Origin: Scybalousia_A sp964639765
Lineage (GTDB): Bacteria > Bacteroidota > Bacteroidia > Bacteroidales > P3
DNA: 59,486 nucleotides
Reading direction: 5' to 3'
Assembly (NCBI GenBank): GCA_964639765.1
Contig: CAZXEN010000010.1
Span: 1 to 59,486 of the forward strand
Below are positions 1 to 8,663 of the stretch, one piece after another. The notes below the pieces were generated by a model. The model saw nothing but the letters and a program-made list of their open reading frames with translations, ran no database searches and was not told the DNA's origin. The number at the start of each line of letters is the position of its first letter. The stretch's first letter is position 1. Position numbers and translations under genes: made by a program.

Positions 1-70
<70 letters not shown>

Positions 71-203
71 ATCATATTTCCCTTTGCGTTTGCAAAATTA
101 TAATCTTTTTTTCTACTGACCAAATTTTTATAAAAGATTTTTGTCTTTGTGGTTCTATATTATATGTAAAATTCTGGTTTCTATAATATTAAAATAGATT
201 AAT

Positions 204-833
204 TTATTTAACATTTATATATTTATGCATCTGCAAAGAAAGGTTCCATTCTGGATTTTGCTTTATATATTCTATTATTATAGGAATTATTGTTTCTTTT
301 TTATCCCACTCTGGCTGCAGATAAAAAGAAACTTTTTCTTCCTGCCTTACATAGTTTTTCATCTGCTCTGCAAATGAAAAATCCAAGTCTGAAGATATCA
401 CAACTTTCAATGAATCTATATGATAAGCAAAAATATCTTTACCTGAATCTTTATCTCTCTTCAATAGAGGTAATTTATTTTGTTTCGGAGAAAGAGTTAT
501 GTGCGAAAACTGTCCTTTTATCTCATTCACACCTGAAGTTTCCAAAAAAGTTTTAAGTCCAAGTTTCTGCAATTTTTCTGTCAGTTCTGTCAAATCATAT
601 ATAGTCGGCTCTCCACCTGTTATTACAACGTTTGGGGATTTGCATGAAATAATTCGGGATACTATTTCATCTATTCCCAACAACTGAGAGTTGTCTATAT
701 TCCAAGCTTTTTTCTCATCACAGAAAGTACAACCGACATTACAACCTGCAAGACGCACAAAACAAGCAGGCATACCTGTATTCTCTCCCTCTCCTTGAAT
801 AGAATAAAATGTCTCGAATATCGGTAATTTCAT
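204..833 (-). CDS. queE: 7-carboxy-7-deazaguanine synthase (QueE), radical SAM
   Basis: QueE converts 6-carboxytetrahydropterin to 7-carboxy-7-deazaguanine, the ring-contraction step on the way to preQ0 and queuosine, using a [4Fe-4S] cluster and S-adenosylmethionine. The 209-residue protein opens with the family signature FETFYSIQGEG. It then carries the cluster-binding cysteines C31, C35 and C38 in CNVGCTFC; the CX3CX2C spacing is the radical-SAM norm. TGGEPT follows, the SAM-binding GGE motif. Length is typical of QueE. It stands alone on the reverse strand with a good promoter just upstream, and no other queuosine gene is in the window. Identification is firm from the motifs; substrate is by family. 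Confidence 0.93.
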   Translation of the reverse strand: MKLPIFETFYSIQGEGENTGMPACFVRLAGCNVGCTFCDEKKAWNIDNSQLLGIDEIVSRIISCKSPNVVITGGEPTIYDLTELTEKLQKLGLKTFLETSGVNEIKGQFSHITLSPKQNKLPLLKRDKDSGKDIFAYHIDSLKVVISSDLDFSFAEQMKNYVRQEEKVSFYLQPEWDKKETIIPIIIEYIKQNPEWNLSLQMHKYINVK

Positions 834-858
834 TTCTTTTTTTTACAATATTTGTTTG

Positions 859-890
859 CAAAGATACATATTTTTGAGTACATTAGGCAA
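859..890 (-). promoter_or_regulatory. Bacteroidota-type promoter for queE
   Basis: On the reverse strand a -7 element TATCTTTG (fits TAnnTTTG) lies about 25 bases before the queE start, with a TTG about 21 bases further upstream. This matches the two-part Bacteroidota housekeeping promoter; spacing is slightly long. Confidence 0.6.
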
Positions 891-1015
891 TAAAACCTCT
901 CTATTTAACTTGATTTATACACAAATAACACAAAAATACCAAAACTTTTTCTCATTTTTTATTATTGATTATCAAGTACTTCAAAATTTACATCGTTTTT
1001 TTTTAGAGAAAAATA

Positions 1016-1045
1016 TTGACAAAAAAAAAACTTGCACTATCTTTG
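1016..1045 (+). promoter_or_regulatory. Bacteroidota-type promoter for small lipoprotein gene
   Basis: TTG inside TTGAC is followed 19 bases later by TATCTTTG, matching the -33/-7 pair of Bacteroidota promoters. The start codon of the small lipoprotein gene lies about 48 bases downstream. Confidence 0.7.
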
Positions 1046-1092
1046 CAACGTTAAAACAAAAGAATTTATAAACCTTTAAAAAAAGAAAAGAA

Positions 1093-1260
1093 ATGAAAAA
1101 AGTATTGTTAGTATTAGCAATCGCTGGCTTTTTTGCAGCATGTGGAAGTAAAGGAACTGATTCAGCAACTACAACTCCAACAGAGAACACTCCAACAGAA
1201 GAAGTTACTGAAACTCCAACTACAACTCCAACTGCAACTCCAACTGACGTAGCAAAATAA
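1093..1260 (+). CDS. small Thr/Pro/Glu-rich lipoprotein, 55 aa
   Basis: This is a short gene encoding a predicted lipoprotein. The N-terminus MKKVLLVLAIAGFFAAC is a classical type II signal peptide ending in a lipobox cysteine. The mature chain is only about 38 residues, made almost entirely of Thr, Pro, Glu and Ala in loose TPT repeats. No known domain is present; such tails are often unstructured spacers at the cell surface. Support for a real gene comes from a good promoter upstream, a strong intrinsic terminator 25 bases after the stop codon, and the clean signal peptide. The function is unknown. Confidence 0.75.
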   Translation: MKKVLLVLAIAGFFAACGSKGTDSATTTPTENTPTEEVTETPTTTPTATPTDVAK

Positions 1261-1285
1261 TTCAGTTAGAAAAGCGATTAATTAG

Positions 1286-1318
1286 AAAGCAGTCCCATAA
1301 AATGACTGCTTTTTTTTA
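1286..1318 (+). terminator. intrinsic terminator after small lipoprotein gene
   Basis: The stem AAAGCAGTC/GACTGCTTT has a nine-base loop and is followed by a run of T. It sits 25 bases after the stop codon and closes a single-gene transcript. Confidence 0.85.
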
Positions 1319-1446
1319 TTTCTTGTTTGATAAAAACTGTGAATTACCTTCTCTGTTCCATCAAATATTTTTTTTATTTCTTCAAAGCAAACAAAAGTAT
1401 TTACAGAAAATAGAATAAAATATTTTATCATTTAAGATAAAATGTA

Positions 1447-1454
1447 TATTTTTG
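1447..1454 (+). promoter_or_regulatory. -7 element upstream of S9 peptidase gene
   Basis: TATTTTTG fits TAnnTTTG and lies about 40 bases before the start codon. I see no convincing -33 TTTG partner. Confidence 0.45.
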
Positions 1455-1493
1455 CAATACTGAAATAAGAAAAAAATAATAAATTTCAAAGAT

Positions 1494-3638
1494 ATGAAAA
1501 GAACATTATTGGCGATTGGCTTAGCGGTACTTATATTTAGCTCCTGCCAACAAAAGACAAAAGACAAGGATTTTATTGATAAACCTCAAATTGAAGTAAA
1601 GAATGGTATGCTTTCTCCGGAAGTACTGTGGGCTTTTGGAAGAATAGGCGATGTATCTGTTTCCCCTGACGGGGAAAAGGTATTATATACCGTTACTTAT
1701 TATTCTGTAGAACAAAACAAAGGCAATGCTGATGTTTACATCATGGATAAAGATGGAAAAAATGTTCAGCGCCTTACAGAAACAAAGAATTCAGAATTTA
1801 ATGTTATATTCAATCCAAAAGGAGACAAGATTGGATTTATCTATGCTGAAGAAGACAATGTAAATATTTGGGAAATGAACCTTGACGGTTCGGATAGAAA
1901 AAAGATTTCAGACTTTAAAGAGAATGATTTGGAAGGTTTTGCCTATTCTCCTGATGGAAAGAAAATCCTTTATGTCAGAGGCATAGAAAAGAAAGATAAA
2001 TATGCTTACCTAAAAGAAGGATTAGACAAAACAACTGGAAGAGTTAATGACGATTTAATGTACAGACATTGGGACAATTGGGTAGATAATATTCCACAAC
2101 CTTTCATTGCTGAATTTGATGGAAGAACAATAAAAGAAGGTGTTAATCTTTTGGAAGGAACAGAATACGAAAGTCCAATGCGTCCTTGGGGCGGAATGGA
2201 ACAACTTGCTTTTTCTCCTGACAGTAAAAAAATAGCTTATACTTGCAGAAAAAAAGTTGGAAAAGAATATGCTTATTCCACCAATTCGGATATTTATCTA
2301 TATGATATAGAAAGTAAACAAGTAAAGAATCTTTCTGAAAACATGATGGGTTATGACCAGAATCCTGTTTTCTCTCCTGATGGCAAAATGATTGCTTGGG
2401 AAAGTATGGAAAGAGATGGTTATGAAGCAGACAAAATACGTCTTATGCTTTGCGATCTTGCAACAGGAAGAGTTACCTATATGACAGAACAATTTGATCA
2501 GAATGTTGGTGGAATAAAATTTACTTCTGATAATAAATCACTGTATTTCACTTCTGATTGGCATGGTAGAGACAATATATATAAAATGGATATTGCCAGC
2601 AAAGAAATTAAACAGATAACAAATGCAAATGCTGACTATACTGCTGTTATGATTGCCAAAGACCGCTTAATTGCCACTCAAATGTCTATGCTTCACCCTA
2701 TAGAGATATGGTCTGTGAAAAATGGCAAAGAAGAAAAGATTTCTACCACTAACGATGAGCTGATGGCTAAGGTTAAATGGGGTAAAGTAGAGGAAAGAGT
2801 TCTGAAAGCTACAGACGGAAAAGATTTGCATACTTGGGTTATCTATCCTCCAGACTTTGATTCCACAAAGAAATATCCTACTTTGCTTTATTGTGAAGGA
2901 GGTCCTCAAAGTACCGTTTCCCAATTCTGGTCATATCGTTGGAATTTCTCTATCATGGCTGCCAATGGTTATATCATCGTTGCTCCAAACCGTAGAGGGT
3001 TACCAGGTTTCGGACAAGAATGGAATGAACAAATCAGCGGAGATTATGGTGGTCAATGTATGAGAGATTATCTTACAGCAATAGATGAAATAAGTAAAGA
3101 GAGCTATGTTGATAAGGATCACAGAGGAGCTGTAGGTGCAAGTTTTGGAGGATTTTCTGTTTATTGGCTTGCTGGACATCATGAAAACAGATTCAAAGCT
3201 TTCATTGCACACAATGGAATGTTTAACTTGGATCAGCAATATTTGGAAACAGAAGAGATGTGGTTTGTCAACTGGGATTTAGGCGGTCCATATTGGAGCA
3301 AGGATCCTAAGGTTCAAAAGTCTTATGCAAATTCTCCTCATCGCTTTGTAACAAAATGGAATACTCCTTTGCTTGTAATACACTCTGAATTTGACTTTAG
3401 AATAGTTGCTTCTCAAGGTATGGCTGCTTATAATGCTGCTCGTAACTTGGATATTCCTGCACGTTATCTTTATTTCCCAGATGAAACACACTGGGTTCTT
3501 AGACCTCAAAATGGTATTCTTTGGCAAAGAAACTTTTTTGACTGGTTGGACAAATGGCTTAAACCAAACAGCAACGCTGCAAAACGTATGACTGATAAAG
3601 AAAAAGCCTTTGCAGAACAAATGAACAACAGAAAATAA
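1494..3638 (+). CDS. S9 family prolyl oligopeptidase-type lipoprotein peptidase
   Basis: This is a predicted envelope-anchored serine peptidase of the S9 (dipeptidyl-peptidase/acylaminoacyl-peptidase) family, which cuts small peptides. A lipoprotein signal ends at Cys18 (lipobox FSSC). Residues about 45-420 contain repeated beta-propeller (PD40-type) blades, seen as recurring SPDGKK and SPDSKK motifs. The C-terminal alpha/beta-hydrolase holds the catalytic triad: Ser550 in GASFGGF, Asp634 in EFDFRI and His666 in DETHWV. At 714 residues it has family length. It has its own promoter and is followed 29 bases later by the DUF3127 gene. Such enzymes in asaccharolytic Bacteroidota feed on dipeptides; the exact specificity (DPP IV, DPP5 or other) cannot be read from sequence. 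Confidence 0.9.
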   Translation: MKRTLLAIGLAVLIFSSCQQKTKDKDFIDKPQIEVKNGMLSPEVLWAFGRIGDVSVSPDGEKVLYTVTYYSVEQNKGNADVYIMDKDGKNVQRLTETKNSEFNVIFNPKGDKIGFIYAEEDNVNIWEMNLDGSDRKKISDFKENDLEGFAYSPDGKKILYVRGIEKKDKYAYLKEGLDKTTGRVNDDLMYRHWDNWVDNIPQPFIAEFDGRTIKEGVNLLEGTEYESPMRPWGGMEQLAFSPDSKKIAYTCRKKVGKEYAYSTNSDIYLYDIESKQVKNLSENMMGYDQNPVFSPDGKMIAWESMERDGYEADKIRLMLCDLATGRVTYMTEQFDQNVGGIKFTSDNKSLYFTSDWHGRDNIYKMDIASKEIKQITNANADYTAVMIAKDRLIATQMSMLHPIEIWSVKNGKEEKISTTNDELMAKVKWGKVEERVLKATDGKDLHTWVIYPPDFDSTKKYPTLLYCEGGPQSTVSQFWSYRWNFSIMAANGYIIVAPNRRGLPGFGQEWNEQISGDYGGQCMRDYLTAIDEISKESYVDKDHRGAVGASFGGFSVYWLAGHHENRFKAFIAHNGMFNLDQQYLETEEMWFVNWDLGGPYWSKDPKVQKSYANSPHRFVTKWNTPLLVIHSEFDFRIVASQGMAAYNAARNLDIPARYLYFPDETHWVLRPQNGILWQRNFFDWLDKWLKPNSNAAKRMTDKEKAFAEQMNNRK

Positions 3639-3667
3639 TTTGAAAAATATAATAAACATAATATAAA

Positions 3668-4129
3668 ATGGAAGTAATAGGAAAACTAAGACAGATTCTA
3701 CCTGAGCAAAGAGGAGAATCTGCAAGAGGACCTTGGGTTAGAGGAGGATTTGTTATCGATTTAGATTCTCCATTTCCAAGAAGTATAGCATTTTCTACAT
3801 GGGGAGAAGATATGCTTGCAAATCTTAAATCTATAAAATTGGGAGATACTATTCAAGTAACTTTTGAGATAGACTCAAGAGAATACAATGGAAGATGGTA
3901 TACTGATTGCAGATGCAGAAACATAGGGGCTTTTGTTTCTAACATAAATGGGAACAGTTCTGCCCAATACAGTCAATCAGCACAAAATGCATCTGCAGCA
4001 CCAGCTTCTTCATATCAGCGGCCAAACAATGAAATTCCTCAACAAGACTCTGTTCCAACAGACATGGGAGGAACTATCAGCAATGAAGTTATGCCGGAAG
4101 ACAATTCTGAAGACGATTTACCATTCTAA
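3668..4129 (+). CDS. DUF3127 protein with SSB-like acidic C-terminal tip
   Basis: The N-terminal ~88 residues match DUF3127, a small Bacteroidota family predicted to adopt an OB-like fold (motifs PWVRGGFVID, FSTWGED, RWYTDCRCRNIG). A Gln/Ser/Ala-rich flexible linker of about 50 residues follows, and the chain ends EDNSEDDLPF. This architecture (compact domain, disordered linker, acidic tip ending in Pro-Phe) is that of single-stranded-DNA-binding protein, whose tip recruits DNA-repair partners. No signal peptide is present, so it is cytoplasmic. It lies 29 bases after the S9 peptidase gene and may be co-transcribed with it, ending at a strong terminator. A role in DNA metabolism is inference; the family function is not known to me. 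Confidence 0.85.
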   Translation: MEVIGKLRQILPEQRGESARGPWVRGGFVIDLDSPFPRSIAFSTWGEDMLANLKSIKLGDTIQVTFEIDSREYNGRWYTDCRCRNIGAFVSNINGNSSAQYSQSAQNASAAPASSYQRPNNEIPQQDSVPTDMGGTISNEVMPEDNSEDDLPF

Positions 4130-4133
4130 CAAA

Positions 4134-4182
4134 CAAAAAAAGCACAACTATATATTTTTTTGATATGGTTGTGCTTTTTTTA
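4134..4182 (+). terminator. intrinsic terminator after DUF3127 gene
   Basis: A-rich flank, then stem AGCACAAC/GTTGTGCT, then T8. It lies inside the longest possible reading frame of the next gene and argues that tsaB starts at the ATG downstream of it. Confidence 0.85.
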
Positions 4183-4192
4183 TTTTAATTCT

Positions 4193-4891
4193 ATGACACA
4201 ACAACCACTCATACTCAGCATAGAAACAGCAACAGGAGTCTGCACTGTAGCACTAAACAGGGGAGAAGATTTGTTATTACATAAAGAGAGTGATTTACCA
4301 AATTCCCATTCACAGATGCTGTCTCTTCTTATAGAAGATATATTTAGAGAGTATGGCAATGATATAAGAAAAGATTTAGATGCTGTTGCTGTAAGTAAAG
4401 GTCCCGGGTCTTACACAGGATTGAGAATAGGCGTTTCCTCTGCAAAAGGTTTAGCGTATGGACTGAATATTCCTTTAATATCTGTAGACACTTTGTTCTT
4501 GATAGCTTTTGCCTCCAAGAAAAAGTATCCCGACAGTTTCTATCTTCCTATGATTGATGCAAGAAGAATGGAGGTATATTCTGCTATATATGATGACAGC
4601 CTTAATATCATAAAAGACATTTCTGCAGATATAATAGAATCTGACATATATAATATGTATCACAAAGATAAAAAGATCATAGTTGCAGGAGATGGAGCAG
4701 CAAAATGCAAAGAAGTGTTGAGTAATGATGCTTATATGTTTGACGAAAGCATAGCCTTGGATGCAAAATATATGGGTGCTATTGCCTGTAAAAAATACAA
4801 TAAGAAAGAATTTGAAGACAAAGCTTATTTTGAGCCTTACTATCTAAAAGATTTTATAGCAAAGAAATCAACCGTCAAAGGGTTATACTAA
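4193..4891 (+). CDS. tsaB: tRNA threonylcarbamoyladenosine biosynthesis protein TsaB
   Basis: TsaB is the non-catalytic partner of TsaD in the complex that places N6-threonylcarbamoyl on A37 of ANN-decoding tRNAs. The protein has the ASKHA-fold start LILSIETATGVCTVAL, then SHSQML and the family hallmark SKGPGSYTGLRIG. About 232 residues is normal. An in-frame ATG 33 bases upstream would add a stretch encoded by the preceding terminator and is rejected; the chosen start puts the conserved beta-strand at residue 6. trmB follows after 16 bases, making a small tRNA-modification operon. Confidence 0.92.
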   Translation: MTQQPLILSIETATGVCTVALNRGEDLLLHKESDLPNSHSQMLSLLIEDIFREYGNDIRKDLDAVAVSKGPGSYTGLRIGVSSAKGLAYGLNIPLISVDTLFLIAFASKKKYPDSFYLPMIDARRMEVYSAIYDDSLNIIKDISADIIESDIYNMYHKDKKIIVAGDGAAKCKEVLSNDAYMFDESIALDAKYMGAIACKKYNKKEFEDKAYFEPYYLKDFIAKKSTVKGLY

Positions 4892-4907
4892 TAAATGGTA
4901 TTGAATT

Positions 4908-5567
4908 ATGGGAAAGAACAAGTTAGAAAGATTTGCAGAAAACCTTACCTTTAGTAATTTGTTTCAGATTGGTTTTGAACAACTAAGAAACAAAGATTTT
5001 TTTCTTAAAGGAAAATGGAGAGAGGAATATTTCAGGAATGATAATCCTATTGTTTTGGAACTTGGCTGTGGCAAAGGAGAATATACTGTCGGTTTAGGGG
5101 AAAAATATAAGGACAAAAACTTTATAGGCATAGATATAAAAGGGGCAAGACTTTGGAGAGGCTGCAAGACTGCATACGAAAACAAAATGAATAACGTGGC
5201 TTTCTTGCGTTGCCAGATTCAGATGTTGGAAAAGCTTTTTGCCCAAGACGAAGTTGATGAAATATGGATTACTTTCTGTGACCCTCAGTTAAAGCACGAA
5301 AACAAAAGACTTACTTGCCCAAGATTTCTGGAAAGATATGCAAAGGTTTTGAAAGCAAATGGCATTCTGTATTTGAAAACGGACAGTACGGAGCTTTACG
5401 AATATACTTCTGATATGCTTAAACAGGAGAAACATAATATTATCTTTGAAACAAGCGATTTGTACAACACAGATATAGAAGATGATGTAAAAGATATACA
5501 AACTTTCTATGAAAAGATGTATCTAAAAGAGGGGAAGGCAATCAAATATATCAAATTTCAGTTGTAG
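4908..5567 (+). CDS. trmB: tRNA (guanine-N7)-methyltransferase TrmB
   Basis: TrmB methylates G46 in the variable loop of tRNAs using S-adenosylmethionine. The sequence shows the Bacteroidota form of the N-terminus (GKNKLERFAENLTFSNLFQ), the SAM-binding motif LELGCGKGEY near residue 48, FIGIDIKGARLWRG, and the catalytic/tRNA-binding stretch ITFCDPQLKHENKRL. The 219-residue length is typical. It follows tsaB closely, and two tRNA genes on the opposite strand lie downstream, so the locus is concentrated on tRNA biology. Confidence 0.93.
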   Translation: MGKNKLERFAENLTFSNLFQIGFEQLRNKDFFLKGKWREEYFRNDNPIVLELGCGKGEYTVGLGEKYKDKNFIGIDIKGARLWRGCKTAYENKMNNVAFLRCQIQMLEKLFAQDEVDEIWITFCDPQLKHENKRLTCPRFLERYAKVLKANGILYLKTDSTELYEYTSDMLKQEKHNIIFETSDLYNTDIEDDVKDIQTFYEKMYLKEGKAIKYIKFQL

Positions 5568-5592
5568 GGCAAACACTTGTTATTTTGTTATA

Positions 5593-5628
5593 AGTTCCAG
5601 AGATCTTTTATTTGGAACTATTTTTTTT
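5593..5628 (+). terminator. probable terminator after trmB
   Basis: A seven-base stem AGTTCCA/TGGAACT with an AT-rich loop is followed, after one A, by T8. The stem is weak but well placed after the tsaB-trmB unit. Confidence 0.6.
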
Positions 5629-5640
5629 GGGCAACGAAAC

Positions 5641-5675
5641 AAAAAAGCCTAACGTAGAAAAACGTTAAGCTTTTT
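5641..5675 (-). terminator. terminator for the tRNA-Gly/tRNA-Leu transcript
   Basis: On the reverse strand AAAAAGC, one mismatch and TAACGT pair with ACGTTA and GCTTTTT, with a T-tract following. It sits immediately after tRNA-Leu and probably ends the tRNA transcript. Confidence 0.6.
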
Positions 5676-5681
5676 CAACAG

Positions 5682-5765
5682 TACCACGGGTGGGACTTGA
5701 ACCCACACGAACGCATTGTTCAAGGGATTTTAAGTCCCTCGTGTCTACCATTCCACCACCATGGC
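5682..5765 (-). tRNA. tRNA-Leu(TAA)
   Basis: The reverse strand folds as a class II tRNA: acceptor GCCATGG/CCGTGGT with discriminator A, anticodon stem-loop GAGGGA around CTTAAAA (anticodon TAA), a long variable arm, and T-arm GGTTCAAGTCC. The 3' CCA is not encoded. Confidence 0.95.
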
Positions 5766-5821
5766 ATCAGGTTGGAATATCTTTTAAAAGAACTTTTTAC
5801 TCTATATACATATAAAAAAAG

Positions 5822-5894
5822 AGCGGGCAACGAGACTCGGACTCGCGACCTCAACCTTGGCAAGGTTGCGCTCTACCAACTGAGCTATGCCCGC
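5822..5894 (-). tRNA. tRNA-Gly(GCC)
   Basis: Acceptor GCGGGCA/TGCCCGC is perfectly paired. Anticodon stem CAACC/GGTTG surrounds TTGCCAA (anticodon GCC), and the T-arm reads CGAGTCCGAGTCTCG. The 3' CCA is not encoded. It probably lies in the same transcript as tRNA-Leu, 56 bases downstream. Confidence 0.95.
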
Positions 5895-6010
5895 ATTTTC
5901 TATCATCTTCAAAAGAAATCTCCTCTCCCTCTTCCTCCTTTTTTTCTTCGACCCCCTCTGAATTTGACTTTGCAAAAATAGTATTAAAAAATATTCTGAC
6001 CAAATTTTTT

Positions 6011-8650
6011 TTAAACTTTTTGTATTATTTTTTTGATATCATTAAGTTTGTTCAATGCTTGAATAGGTGTAAGATTTTCTATATCAGTATTTAGAATATC
6101 ATCTTTAATTTGTTCAAGTATTGGGTCATTCAGTTTAATAAAACTTGTCTGGAATGAATCTATAACTTGTTGTTTTCGCTCTTTGATAGTCTTTTTCTGC
6201 TTTTTATTTGTATTTTCTCCCTCATCTATTCCAAGTTGCAAAGAATCAGAGCGTGATTCTTCCAAAGATTCAAGCATATCATTGGCAGTGGCAAGGACTT
6301 CTCTTGGAACTCCTGCAAGACGGGCTACGTGTATTCCAAAACTTTGAGAAGAACCTCCTTTGGCTATCTTCCTTATAAAGATTATTTTTGTACCTAATTC
6401 TTTTACAGTTATATGATAATTCTTTATTCTGTCAAAGCTTTGTTCCATAGCTATAAGTTCATGGTAGTGTGTGGCAAACAATACTTTGGCTCTATGCTTA
6501 TGATTGTGCAGATAAGAAGCTATTCCCCAAGCAATAGAGACTCCATCGTAAGTGGAAGTTCCTCTTCCTATCTCATCCAAAAGAATAAGCGAATGAGGAG
6601 AAACATTATTCAATATAGATGCTGTTTCATTCATTTCAACCATAAAAGTACTTTCTCCTGATGATATATTGTCCGTGGCTCCTACTCGTGTAAAAATCTT
6701 ATCCACCAAACCTATGGAACTACGTTTAGCCGGTACATAACTGCCTATTTGTGCCATCAAGACGATAAGGGCTGTTTGTCTTAGATAAGCACTCTTTCCA
6801 CTCATATTAGGACCCGTTATTATCATTATCTGCTGTGTTGTCGTGTCAAGATAAACATCATTGGCTACATATTCCTCTCCTTTTGGCAGCATTTTTTCTA
6901 TTACGGGGTGGCGTCCTTGGGATATGTGCAAAATATCACTTTCCATTATTTCGGGACGGGTATAGCCGTTATCCATTGCAACGATGGCAAAAGAAAGTAA
7001 GCAGTCCAATACCGACAACTCAACAGCAGAGGAATGCAAACGGGAAATATAGGTTTTGCATTCTTCTATCACTTCATGGTAAAGACGGTTTTCCAATGAT
7101 GAAATATTTTCCTGTGCCGACAACATTGAAGATTCTATTTCCTTTAGTTCTTGTGTTATATAACGTTCAGCATTGGCAAGTGTCTGTTTTCTTTCCCAAG
7201 ACTGGGGAACTTTGTCTTTATGGGTATTGGTTACTTCCAGATAGTATCCGAACACATTGTTGAAACCAATCTTCAAAGAAGGAATATTTGTATTCTTTAT
7301 TTCTGCTTCACAGATTTCGTCCAAAATACTCTGTGAGTTATAGGTAATATCCCTATAGTTGTCCAGTTCTGCATTAAAACCGGATTTGATTGCATTGCCT
7401 TTAGCAATATTGTTTGGAGCATCAGGATTTATTGCATTAAGAATATATGTCTTCATTTCTTTGCAGTCATCCAATATTGGATAAAGTTCTTTGTCCTTAT
7501 CCATAAGAGAGATATAGTTTTTCAGTTTTTCGATTGCTGCAAGAATATCAGTAAAATGATACAACTCGTTTGGATTTATCCTATGGACAGAAAGTCTTGA
7601 AACAATTCTTTCCATATCTCCTATCTGCTGCAGGCACTCTTGCATCATCTCTCTCAACTCATCGTTGTAGATAAGCGAAGTAACTGTCTTTTGACGTTTC
7701 TCTATTTCTGATTTTTGCTTCAATGGCAGAACAATCCAACGCTGTAGAAGTCTTGCACCCATATTGGTTTGTGTACGGTTTAGAACATGGAACAGAGTAC
7801 TGTCAGGAGAGTTGTGTGAAGAAACAAGCTCCAGATTACGGATAGTAAATTTATCCATCCACACATAATCATTATTGTCTATACGTGAAATATTACATAT
7901 ATGGGACAGCTCATTATGATTTGTCTCTCTTATATAATGCAGGGCAGAACCTGCAGCAATGGTTGCCAAAGGCATATCTTCTATACCAAAACCTTTTGCA
8001 GAACTTACTCCAAACACATCTTCCAAAATATCTCTTGCAAAATCCAAGCTAAATACCCAGTCATCGTAAGACTTGGTAAGGATATTTTTTGGAAGTATCC
8101 GTTCCAGTTCCCTTTCATTATGGCGTTGGATTACAACTTCCTTAGGTACAAAGTTCTGCATCAGCTTGTCAATTCCAGACTCTTGCCCTTCTGAAACAAA
8201 AAAGTCTCCTGTGTTTATATCCACAAAGGCAATACCATAGCTGTCTTTCTTTTTATGTATGGCACAGAGAAAATTATTTTGATTATGCTGGTCTATGGCA
8301 GAATCGTATGAAATACCAGGAGTAACTATTTCTTCCACACTGCGCTTTACTATTCCTTTTGCAAGCTTTGGGTCTTCTATTTGTTCACATATTGCAACAC
8401 GTTTACCCGCTTGTATAAAACGTGGAAGATAGGTTTCCAATGCATGGTATGGAAAGCCTGCCAAGCGTTCCTGTCCTGCTCCACTTCTCTTTGTAAGAAC
8501 AATATTCAGTATCTTGGAAGTCTGCACAGCATCATCGCCAAACGTTTCATAGAAATCCCCGACCCTGAATAAGAGTATTGCATCCGGGTATTGTGCCTTC
8601 ATTTCATTGTATTGTTTCATCAAAGGCGTGATTTTGTCTGCTTTTGCCAT
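6011..8650 (-). CDS. mutS: DNA mismatch repair protein MutS
   Basis: MutS recognises base mismatches and small loops and, with ATP, recruits MutL. The 879-residue protein starts with the mismatch-binding domain (TPLMKQYNEMKAQYPDAILL, then the FxE wedge in GDFYETFGDDA). It continues through connector, lever and clamp domains and ends with the ABC-type ATPase. Walker A GPNMSGKS is at residues 613-620; Walker B ILLDEIGRGTSTYDG and ATHYHEL follow. The length is normal for MutS1. It lies 13 bases after manA on the same strand, so the two are probably co-transcribed. Confidence 0.97.
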   Translation of the reverse strand: MAKADKITPLMKQYNEMKAQYPDAILLFRVGDFYETFGDDAVQTSKILNIVLTKRSGAGQERLAGFPYHALETYLPRFIQAGKRVAICEQIEDPKLAKGIVKRSVEEIVTPGISYDSAIDQHNQNNFLCAIHKKKDSYGIAFVDINTGDFFVSEGQESGIDKLMQNFVPKEVVIQRHNERELERILPKNILTKSYDDWVFSLDFARDILEDVFGVSSAKGFGIEDMPLATIAAGSALHYIRETNHNELSHICNISRIDNNDYVWMDKFTIRNLELVSSHNSPDSTLFHVLNRTQTNMGARLLQRWIVLPLKQKSEIEKRQKTVTSLIYNDELREMMQECLQQIGDMERIVSRLSVHRINPNELYHFTDILAAIEKLKNYISLMDKDKELYPILDDCKEMKTYILNAINPDAPNNIAKGNAIKSGFNAELDNYRDITYNSQSILDEICEAEIKNTNIPSLKIGFNNVFGYYLEVTNTHKDKVPQSWERKQTLANAERYITQELKEIESSMLSAQENISSLENRLYHEVIEECKTYISRLHSSAVELSVLDCLLSFAIVAMDNGYTRPEIMESDILHISQGRHPVIEKMLPKGEEYVANDVYLDTTTQQIMIITGPNMSGKSAYLRQTALIVLMAQIGSYVPAKRSSIGLVDKIFTRVGATDNISSGESTFMVEMNETASILNNVSPHSLILLDEIGRGTSTYDGVSIAWGIASYLHNHKHRAKVLFATHYHELIAMEQSFDRIKNYHITVKELGTKIIFIRKIAKGGSSQSFGIHVARLAGVPREVLATANDMLESLEESRSDSLQLGIDEGENTNKKQKKTIKERKQQVIDSFQTSFIKLNDPILEQIKDDILNTDIENLTPIQALNKLNDIKKIIQKV

Positions 8651-8663
8651 AGAATTTAGAATC

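Noticed and set aside
3279..3725. 148-codon reverse-strand frame opposite the S9 peptidase end
   Set aside because: Antisense to the catalytic domain with triad residues; no independent support.
4160..4192. Upstream start for tsaB adding eleven residues
   Set aside because: The added stretch is encoded by the T-run arm of the preceding terminator and precedes the conserved N-terminal strand.
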